Of a stretch of 5,632 bases of DNA, positions 1 to 5,632 are shown in pieces. The notes under the pieces were generated by a model that saw nothing but the letters and a program-made list of their open reading frames with translations, made no database searches and was not told the origin of the DNA. This stretch comes from Gammaproteobacteria bacterium (GTDB lineage Bacteria > Pseudomonadota > Gammaproteobacteria > Xanthomonadales > Xanthomonadaceae). Made by a program: the position numbers and the translations under genes. The first letter of the stretch is position 1, and every line of letters begins with the position of its first letter. Location of the stretch: assembly GCA_024642445.1 (NCBI GenBank), contig JAHEBG010000095.1:1-5632 (forward strand), written 5' to 3'.

Positions 1-1475
1 AACTGATCGCCGAGCGTCGCGCCAAGCTGCAGGCGCTGCGCGAACAGGGCATCGCCTACCCGAACGACTTCAAGCGTGCAGACTATGCCGATGACCTTCA
101 GCAGGCGTATGCCGATAAAGAGCAATGGACTGCGGAAGCGTTGCAAGGTGTGGAGAAAACCGTACAGATCGCCGGCCGCTTGATGGCCAAGCGCGTAATG
201 GGCAAGGCCAGTTTTGCGCAACTGCAAGACATGTCCGGGCGCATTCAACTGTATTTGGCCGGGGCTGAACTGGGCGATGCTTATGAAGCCTTCAAGCATT
301 GGGATATCGGAGACATTTTGGGCGTTACCGGTACGCTGACCCGGACAAAAACCGGTGAGCTGTCGATCAAAGTGAAAAGTCTGAAGCTACTGACCAAATC
401 GCTGCGCCCGCTACCCGATAAATGGCACGGCCTGTCCGATGTGGAACAGCGCTACCGTCAGCGTTACGTCGATTTGATCGTGACGCCGGAAGCGCGTGAG
501 GTATTCATCAAGCGTTCGCAGGTGATTTCCGCCATTCGCACCTGGCTAGACGGCCAGCGCTTTCTTGAAGTGGAAACGCCGATGATGCATTACATCCCCG
601 GCGGCGCCACGGCCAAGCCGTTCATGACCCATCACAATGCGTTGAACCTCGATCTGTACCTGCGTGTTGCGCCGGAACTGTATCTGAAGCGCCTTACCGT
701 GGGCGGCTTGGAGCGTATATACGAAATCAACCGAAACTTCCGCAACGAAGGCGTATCCACCCGGCACAACCCGGAATTCACCATGCTGGAATTGTACGAG
801 GCCTATGCCACGTATAACGAAATCATGGATCTGACCGAAGCCATGATCCGCGCCGCAGCAGACAAAGTGCTACCGGGTATGCATGCGCACTGGGACGGGC
901 ACGACATCGATTTGTCGCAGCCTTTCAAACGCTGGAGCATGACCGATGCCGTGCTGGAACACAATCCGCAAATCAGCGCCGCCGATATCCGTGATCTGGC
1001 AGCCATGCGCAAGCATTGTGAAGCATTGGGCGTTCGTTACAAGCCCTCGTACGGCTGGGGCAAGTTGTTGCTCGAAGTGTTCGAGAAAACCGTTGAGCAT
1101 ACGCTGATCCAGCCCACCTTCATTACCCAGCATCCCACCGAAGTGTCGCCGCTGGCACGTGCCAACGATGCCGATGCCGGTCTGACCGACCGCTTCGAAT
1201 TATTCGTGGGCGGCAAGGAAATCGCCAACGGTTTTTCCGAATTGAACGATTCCGAAGACCAGGCTGCGCGCTTCGCCGAGCAGGTCAATCAGAAAGACGG
1301 CGGCGATGACGAGGCCATGCATTTCGATGCCGATTACATACGAGCACTGGAAGTAGGACTTCCGCCCACCGGCGGCTTGGGTGTTGGCATAGACCGTTTG
1401 GTGATGTTGCTCACCGGCTCCAGCTCTATACGCGATGTATTGCTGTTCCCGTATATGCGGCCGGTCAATGACTGA
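1..1475 (+). CDS. lysS: Lysine--tRNA ligase (class II LysRS), 5' end cut by window
   Basis: Cytoplasmic enzyme that charges tRNA-Lys with lysine using ATP. The frame is open from base 3, and 490 codons are visible before the TGA at 1473-1475. Since bacterial LysRS is about 500 residues, only some 10-15 N-terminal residues should be missing. The first visible residues ([16 protein letters not shown], then YPNDF) are the usual N-terminal helix. An N-terminal OB-fold that binds the anticodon follows (visible residues about 50-130, with [19 protein letters not shown]). The class II catalytic core comes next: motif 1 at about 178-194 (FLEVETPMM just after), motif 2 at about 244-263 ([20 protein letters not shown]) and motif 3 at about 458-469 ([12 protein letters not shown]), ending LLFPYMRP. 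All signature motifs are intact, so it should be active. Wording is closest to Xanthomonadales LysS as I recall it. It converges with the acyl-CoA ligase gene; prfB often lies upstream of lysS but is not visible here. Confidence 0.97.
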   Translation, partial: LIAERRAKLQALREQGIAYPNDFKRADYADDLQQAYADKEQWTAEALQGVEKTVQIAGRLMAKRVMGKASFAQLQDMSGRIQLYLAGAELGDAYEAFKHWDIGDILGVTGTLTRTKTGELSIKVKSLKLLTKSLRPLPDKWHGLSDVEQRYRQRYVDLIVTPEAREVFIKRSQVISAIRTWLDGQRFLEVETPMMHYIPGGATAKPFMTHHNALNLDLYLRVAPELYLKRLTVGGLERIYEINRNFRNEGVSTRHNPEFTMLELYEAYATYNEIMDLTEAMIRAAADKVLPGMHAHWDGHDIDLSQPFKRWSMTDAVLEHNPQISAADIRDLAAMRKHCEALGVRYKPSYGWGKLLLEVFEKTVEHTLIQPTFITQHPTEVSPLARANDADAGLTDRFELFVGGKEIANGFSELNDSEDQAARFAEQVNQKDGGDDEAMHFDADYIRALEVGLPPTGGLGVGIDRLVMLLTGSSSIRDVLLFPYMRPVND

Positions 1476-1510
1476 AAAGAGAAGGGCGCCGATGGCGCCC
1501 TTGCTTTATT
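1476..1510. terminator. Shared bidirectional intrinsic terminator between lysS and fadD
   Basis: A perfect 9-bp inverted repeat (AAGGGCGCC at 1482-1490, GGCGCCCTT at 1494-1502) with a 3-base GAT loop fills the 30-base gap between the two convergent stop codons. On the plus strand it is followed by GCTTTATT, and on the minus strand by CTCTTTT, so both readings have a GC-rich stem and a short, imperfect U-rich tail. It begins 6 bases after the lysS stop and 3 bases after the fadD stop, so it can end both transcripts. The hairpin is seen directly; two-way termination is inferred. The imperfect U-tracts suggest moderate strength. Confidence 0.8.
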
Positions 1511-3182
1511 CCTGTTTCGGGCTATCGCGCAGTTCGCGCCGTAGAATCTTGCCTACGTTGGTTTTCGGCAATTCGGTACGAAACTCGATGACTTTCGGTT
1601 GTTTGTAGCCGGTCAGTTCTTCTTTGCAGAAGGCTTTGATATCAGCGGCAGTCAGTGCCGGATCCTTTTTCACAACCACAAGCTTCACCGCTTCGCCGGA
1701 TTTCTCATCGTGTATGCCAACCGCGGCCACTTCCAGAACGCCCGGCATGGAGGCCACCACGTCTTCGATTTCATTCGGAAACACATTGAATCCGGAAACC
1801 AGAATCATGTCTTTTTTCCGGTCGACGATGTAAAAAAAGCCCTTATCGTCCATCTTGGCGATATCGCCGGTATGTAGCCAACCTTCAGCATCGATGACTT
1901 TTGCGGTTTCATCCGGGCGCTGCCAATAGCCCTGCATTACTTGCGGCCCTTTCACGCACAGTTCGCCGATTTCGCCTTCGGGCATGGTGTTGCCGTCATC
2001 GTCTTTTACACAGCAATAGGTGGAGGAGATTGGCAGACCAATGGCGCCGTTGAAATCCTTCAAGTCCAACGGGTTCATGCAGCAGGCCGGCGAAGTTTCG
2101 GTAAGACCATAGGCTTCAAGAAGGGTGATACCCGTGGCTTTCTTCCATTTATCGGCTACGGCTTTTTGCACAGCCATGCCGCCGCCCAAGGCCAGACGCA
2201 CACGGCTGAAATCCAACTCGGCAAAGCCCGGGGTATTCAGAAGTCCGTTGAACAGGGTATTAACGCCGGTGATGGCAGTGAACTTGCTTTTACGCAGCTC
2301 TTTAACGAAGCCGGGCATATCGCGGGGATTGGTGATCAGATAATTCAATCCGCCGAATTTCATGAACACCAGACAATTCGCAGTGAGTGCGAAGATATGG
2401 TAAAGCGGCAATGCGGTGATGATGATTTCTTTGCCTTCGTTGATGTTTTCACCCAACCAGGCCGACGCCTGCTGCATATTGGCCACCAGATTGCTATGGC
2501 TCAGCATGGCGCCTTTGGCCACACCGGTGGTGCCACCGGTGTATTGCAGAAACGCGATTTCATCGGCCTGAATGGTAATGTTCGGAAGCGTATGATTTCG
2601 GCCTTTGGCCAAGGCTTGGGAAAAGCTGATGGCACCGGGCAGATCATAGGAGGGTACTGCCTGTTTTACATGCCTGAGCACGAAATTCATCAGCAACCCT
2701 TTGGCGCCCAACATTTCACCGATGCTGGTAACGACCACTTGTTTGACTTTGGTTTCGGCCAGAATCTGTTGTGCGGTGGTGGCAAAGTTTTCCAGAACCA
2801 CCAGAACGCTGGCACCGGAATCTTCCAGCTGATGTTTCAGTTCGCGTTCGGTGTACAAAGGATTGGTATTGACTACGGTCATGCCGGCTCGCAATACGCC
2901 GAAGATGGCGACCGGATACTGCAGGATATTCGGAAGCATGATGGCAACGCGTTCGCCTTTTTTCAGCTTCAATTCATGAATCAAATAATTGGCGAAATCG
3001 GTACTGAGTTTATCTATTTCACGGTAACTGAGCTCTTTGCCGAAGTTGCTGAATGCAGGGCGATCCGCATACATTTGTATGGCTTGATCCAGCACGGATA
3101 CGATGGAAGGAAATTCGCTGATATCGATATCGTGGGGTACAGATGGCGAGTAACTGTCAAGCCAAGGGCGGTTTGTGCTCAT
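1506..3182 (-). CDS. fadD: Long-chain-fatty-acid--CoA ligase (FadD/RpfB type)
   Basis: Activates free fatty acids to acyl-CoA through an acyl-AMP intermediate, at the inner face of the cytoplasmic membrane, for beta-oxidation or lipid use. The 558 residues match FadD (about 560). The ANL-superfamily motifs are in order: ATP-binding loop YTGGTTGVAKGA (214-225), YGLTETSP (358-365), the FadD signature with GWLHTGD (434-440) and DRKKDMILVSGFNVFPNEIE (454-473), and the catalytic lysine near the C terminus (K545 in TNVGKILRRE). There is no signal peptide. The ATG at 3182 is chosen because the N terminus (RPWLDSY) looks family-typical and an in-frame stop (TGA, 3213-3215) lies 11 codons upstream with no usual start codon between. 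No clear Shine-Dalgarno precedes it. It ends at TAA (1506-1508). The aconitase gene lies upstream on the same strand but behind a terminator, so fadD is probably transcribed alone. In Xanthomonas the gene beside rpfA with this product is called rpfB and is linked to turnover of the DSF signal; orthology here is inferred. Confidence 0.95.
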   Translation of the reverse strand: MSTNRPWLDSYSPSVPHDIDISEFPSIVSVLDQAIQMYADRPAFSNFGKELSYREIDKLSTDFANYLIHELKLKKGERVAIMLPNILQYPVAIFGVLRAGMTVVNTNPLYTERELKHQLEDSGASVLVVLENFATTAQQILAETKVKQVVVTSIGEMLGAKGLLMNFVLRHVKQAVPSYDLPGAISFSQALAKGRNHTLPNITIQADEIAFLQYTGGTTGVAKGAMLSHSNLVANMQQASAWLGENINEGKEIIITALPLYHIFALTANCLVFMKFGGLNYLITNPRDMPGFVKELRKSKFTAITGVNTLFNGLLNTPGFAELDFSRVRLALGGGMAVQKAVADKWKKATGITLLEAYGLTETSPACCMNPLDLKDFNGAIGLPISSTYCCVKDDDGNTMPEGEIGELCVKGPQVMQGYWQRPDETAKVIDAEGWLHTGDIAKMDDKGFFYIVDRKKDMILVSGFNVFPNEIEDVVASMPGVLEVAAVGIHDEKSGEAVKLVVVKKDPALTAADIKAFCKEELTGYKQPKVIEFRTELPKTNVGKILRRELRDSPKQE

Positions 3183-3214
3183 AGGGAATCGTAAAGGTTG
3201 AATGGACTGTGTTC

Positions 3215-3243
3215 ATTTGAGCATAAGCTCTAAACCATGACAA
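3215..3243 (-). promoter_or_regulatory. Candidate sigma-70 promoter for fadD
   Basis: Read on the minus strand, TTGTCA (3243-3238; five of six matches to TTGACA) is followed after exactly 17 bases by TCAAAT (3220-3215; four of six matches to TATAAT). Transcription would start near 3208, giving a leader of about 25 bases before the ATG at 3182. It sits just downstream of the acnA terminator, where a separate fadD promoter is expected. A small inverted repeat (GAGC-ATAA-GCTC, 3219-3230) overlaps the -10 box and spacer and could be an operator, but it is short. The boxes are seen in the sequence; function is inferred. Confidence 0.4.
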
Positions 3244-3258
3244 GCGTTTGAACCCAAT

Positions 3259-3284
3259 AAAAAAGCGGCCGAAGCCGCTTTTTT
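3259..3284 (-). terminator. Strong intrinsic terminator of acnA
   Basis: A perfect 11-bp inverted repeat: AAAAAAGCGGC (3259-3269), a 4-base loop, then GCCGCTTTTTT (3274-3284). Read on the minus strand the loop is TTCG closed by a C-G pair, the unusually stable C(UUCG)G tetraloop in RNA, and the stem runs into six Ts. It begins 18 bases past the acnA stop codon, so it should end the aconitase transcript before fadD. The A-run on the other arm makes it symmetrical, but no plus-strand gene ends here, so the minus-strand role is the meaningful one. Confidence 0.9.
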
Positions 3285-3302
3285 ACATGGTCTTCATTTC
3301 TT

Positions 3303-5632
3303 TCAGGCCGCTTTGCGGGACGCCAACTGACGCAATACGAAATGCAGAATACCGCCGTGGCGGAAATATTCCACTTCTTTCGGCGTTAACAGCAACACTT
3401 TCGCTTGGAATACTGCACTCGAGCCGTCCGCACGCTTGGCACAAACGTCTGCAATCTTTCCTTCACCGTCGTTAAGACCGGTAATATCGAACTGCTCATC
3501 ACCTTTCAAGCCATGGCTTGCAGCACTTTCGCCATCAAGGAACTGCAAGGGCAGAACGCCCATGCCTACCAGATTGGAGCGATGGATACGTTCGAAGCTT
3601 TCCGCGATGACGGCCTTGACGCCCAGTAGTGTGGTGCCTTTGGCAGCCCAGTCACGCGAGGATCCGGTGCCGTATTCCTTGCCGGCAATCACCACCAGCG
3701 GCACGCCTTCGGCCTTATAGCGCATGGCGGCATCGTAGATGGCCAGCTTTTCATTCGAAGGGAAGTGCAGGGTGTTGCCGCCTTCTTCACCACCCAGCAT
3801 CAGGTTCTTGATGCGGATATTGGCAAATGTGCCGCGTACCATGACATCGTCGTTGCCGCGACGCGAACCGTACGAGTTGAAATCAACCGGACTGACGCCA
3901 CGCGACTGCAGGAATTGTCCGGCAGGCGAGCTGGCTTTGATGTTACCAGCCGGCGAGATGTGATCGGTGGTAATCGAATCGCCGAACAGGCCGAGCACAC
4001 GCGCGCCGTGAATATCGTTGATACTTCCGACGTCCATGCTCATGTTGTCGAAATACGGCGGATTCTTGATGTAGGTCGAGGCATCGCTCCAGGCAAAGAT
4101 TTCGCCTTCCGGCGAGGCAATCTGGTTCCAGCGGGAATCGCCTTTGAACACATCGGCGTAATTGCGTGTGAACATCTCAGGGTTGATCGAGCTGACGATG
4201 GCGTCGCTGATTTCCTGATTGCTAGGCCAGATGTCCTTAAGGAAAACGTCGTTGCCTTCGGAATCCTTGCCCAACGCATCTTTGCTCAGATCGATATTCA
4301 CCGTTCCGGCCAAGGCATAGGCCACTACCAGAGGCGGCGAGGCCAGGTAATTCATCTTGACTTCCGCATGCACGCGGCCTTCGAAATTGCGGTTTCCGGA
4401 TAACACCGATGCAACCGTAAGGTCGCCCTGTGCAATGGCGGCACTGACTTCAGCCGGCAAAGGCCCGGAGTTGCCGATACAGGTGGTGCAGCCGTAGCCG
4501 ACCACGAAGAAGCCCATGGCTTCCAGATCTTTGAGTACATCGGCTTTTTTCAGATAATCGGTAACCACCAACGAACCCGGCCCCAGCGAGGTTTTTACCC
4601 AAGGTGCAGGTTTCAGGCCACGTGCGGCGGCTTTACGCGCCAACAGACCGGCGCCCAGCATTACCGCCGGGTTAGAGGTGTTGGTGCACGAGGTAATGGC
4701 GGCAATCACCACGGCGCCGTCTTTCATTTCAACCGCCGCACCGTTGATGCTGGCGTTGACGCTGCCGGTGGCATCCGGTTTTTTGCCGGCACGCGCCTGT
4801 GCAAACGTTGCCAGATTGCTGTTGGCATTGCTTTGCATGTCTGACAACAGAACGCGGTCTTGCGGACGCTTCGGCCCGGCCAGAGACGGCTTCACTTCGG
4901 CCATATCCAAATTAAGCACGGCGGAGTATTCGGCTTCTTCATCAGTACGCCATAGCCCTTGGGCCTTGGCATAGGCTTCCACCAGTTGAATAAGGGCGTC
5001 GTCGCGGCCCGACAAACGCAGATAGTTCAAGGATTCGGCATCGATCGGGAAAATGCCACAGGTGGCACCGTATTCAGGCGCCATGTTGGCAATGGTGGCG
5101 CGGTCGGCCAACGGCAGATGGTTCAATCCATCGCCGAAGAATTCAACAAACTTGCCGACCACACCGTGTTTGCGCAACATTTGGGTCACGGTCAGCACCA
5201 GATCGGTGGCGGTAGCACCTTCCGGCAGCTTGCCGGTGAGTTTAAAGCCAACAACCTGAGGAATCAGCATCGATGAAGGTTGGCCGAGCATCGCAGCTTC
5301 GGCCTCAATGCCACCAACGCCCCAGCCCAGAACGCCAATACCATTGATCATGGTGGTGTGTGAATCGGTGCCGAACACACTGTCAGGGAAGGCATAGCGC
5401 ACGCCGTCAATCTCGCGCTCCATAACCACACGGGCAAGGTTTTCAAGATTGACCTGATGCACGATACCGGTATTGGGTGGCACTACTTTGAAGTTGTTGA
5501 AGGCTTTCTGGCCCCAGCGCAAAAAGCTGTAACGCTCACCGTTTCGGGCAAATTCAATTTTGCCGTTCTCGTCCAACGAGCTGGCTTTACCGAAAGAGTC
5601 GACCTGTACCGAGTGATCAATGACCAGTTCGG
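3303..5632 (-). CDS. acnA: Aconitate hydratase A (aconitase), 5' end cut by window
   Basis: Interconverts citrate and isocitrate via cis-aconitate in the cytoplasm, serving the TCA and glyoxylate cycles, with a [4Fe-4S] cluster. The frame is open to the window edge; 775 residues are visible, starting [14 protein letters not shown], and it ends at TGA (3303-3305). E. coli AcnA is 891 residues, so about 120 N-terminal residues are missing. The three cluster cysteines are present: one in SCTNTSNP (codon 4686-4688) and two in [14 protein letters not shown] (4488-4490 and 4479-4481). Their spacing (66 and 3 residues) equals that of C435, C501 and C504 in E. coli AcnA. Also visible are VFGTDSHTT (substrate side), [15 protein letters not shown], which opens the C-terminal swivel domain, and [13 protein letters not shown] with the active-site serine and arginine. 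Wording fits AcnA rather than AcnB or the 2-methylisocitrate dehydratase AcnD. The apparent TTG start at 5576 is an internal leucine. In Xanthomonas campestris the aconitase rpfA lies next to rpfB, as here. AcnA-type aconitases can bind RNA when the cluster is lost; nothing here tests that. Confidence 0.96.
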   Translation of the reverse strand, partial: ELVIDHSVQVDSFGKASSLDENGKIEFARNGERYSFLRWGQKAFNNFKVVPPNTGIVHQVNLENLARVVMEREIDGVRYAFPDSVFGTDSHTTMINGIGVLGWGVGGIEAEAAMLGQPSSMLIPQVVGFKLTGKLPEGATATDLVLTVTQMLRKHGVVGKFVEFFGDGLNHLPLADRATIANMAPEYGATCGIFPIDAESLNYLRLSGRDDALIQLVEAYAKAQGLWRTDEEAEYSAVLNLDMAEVKPSLAGPKRPQDRVLLSDMQSNANSNLATFAQARAGKKPDATGSVNASINGAAVEMKDGAVVIAAITSCTNTSNPAVMLGAGLLARKAAARGLKPAPWVKTSLGPGSLVVTDYLKKADVLKDLEAMGFFVVGYGCTTCIGNSGPLPAEVSAAIAQGDLTVASVLSGNRNFEGRVHAEVKMNYLASPPLVVAYALAGTVNIDLSKDALGKDSEGNDVFLKDIWPSNQEISDAIVSSINPEMFTRNYADVFKGDSRWNQIASPEGEIFAWSDASTYIKNPPYFDNMSMDVGSINDIHGARVLGLFGDSITTDHISPAGNIKASSPAGQFLQSRGVSPVDFNSYGSRRGNDDVMVRGTFANIRIKNLMLGGEEGGNTLHFPSNEKLAIYDAAMRYKAEGVPLVVIAGKEYGTGSSRDWAAKGTTLLGVKAVIAESFERIHRSNLVGMGVLPLQFLDGESAASHGLKGDEQFDITGLNDGEGKIADVCAKRADGSSAVFQAKVLLLTPKEVEYFRHGGILHFVLRQLASRKAA

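Noticed and set aside
141..143. TTG at 141 as the lysS start
   Set aside because: The frame is open from base 3, and the residues upstream ([16 protein letters not shown] and so on) are typical LysRS N-terminal sequence, so the TTG is an internal leucine codon.
1941..3194. A 417-codon open frame on the plus strand, antisense to most of fadD
   Set aside because: It mirrors the fadD coding frame almost end to end, its translation (rich in His, Gly, Phe and Gln) shows no family motifs, and fadD on the other strand is unmistakable. It is a shadow of codon usage.
3248..3475. A 75-codon plus-strand open frame spanning the acnA terminator and acnA 3' end
   Set aside because: It begins inside the intergenic region, reads through the terminator hairpin and then antisense to acnA; no Shine-Dalgarno or family resemblance is visible.
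3765..4403. A 212-codon plus-strand open frame antisense to acnA, with several shorter ones between 3405 and 5276
   Set aside because: All lie inside the well-conserved aconitase gene and show no recognisable domain; the aconitase motifs account for the sequence.
5574..5576. TTG at 5576 (minus strand) as the aconitase start
   Set aside because: Aconitase-like sequence ([14 protein letters not shown]) continues upstream in frame to the window edge, and about 120 more residues are expected.
3303..5632. Assignment of the aconitase as AcnD (2-methylisocitrate dehydratase) or AcnB
   Set aside because: AcnB has a different domain order, and the sequence after VIDHSV and around [15 protein letters not shown] follows AcnA wording. 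No prpF or methylcitrate genes are nearby.

Overview
The window carries three ordinary housekeeping genes and no mobile element, CRISPR array, tRNA or rRNA. On the plus strand is the nearly complete lysyl-tRNA synthetase gene lysS (1-1475, first few codons outside the window). On the minus strand are a complete long-chain fatty-acid CoA ligase gene of the FadD/RpfB type (1506-3182) and, upstream of it, most of an aconitase A gene, acnA/rpfA type (3303-5632, about 120 N-terminal residues outside the window).

The organism is most likely a gammaproteobacterium of, or close to, the Xanthomonadales (Lysobacterales). The LysS sequence (for example GGATAKPF, the wording around motif 2, and the end LLFPYMRP) and the start of the ligase (an RPWL.SY opening) read like Xanthomonas proteins as I remember them. 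Base composition looks only moderately GC-rich, lower than typical Xanthomonas. This assignment is from memory of the families, not from a search.

Layout: lysS and fadD converge, with only 30 bases between their stop codons. A perfect 9-bp hairpin there can serve as a shared, two-way terminator. The 120 bases between fadD and acnA hold a strong intrinsic terminator for acnA (11-bp stem, UUCG loop, six Ts) followed by a plausible sigma-70 promoter for fadD, so the two minus-strand genes look like separate transcription units.

The three genes feed general metabolism: charging of tRNA-Lys, activation of fatty acids for beta-oxidation or phospholipid use, and citrate/isocitrate interconversion in the TCA and glyoxylate cycles. 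The notable point is gene order. In Xanthomonas, rpfA (aconitase) and rpfB (acyl-CoA ligase) flank the diffusible-signal-factor genes rpfF, rpfC and rpfG, with lysS on the other side. Here lysS abuts the rpfB-like gene directly, so the window resembles that locus with the quorum-sensing module absent. I see no previously undescribed system.
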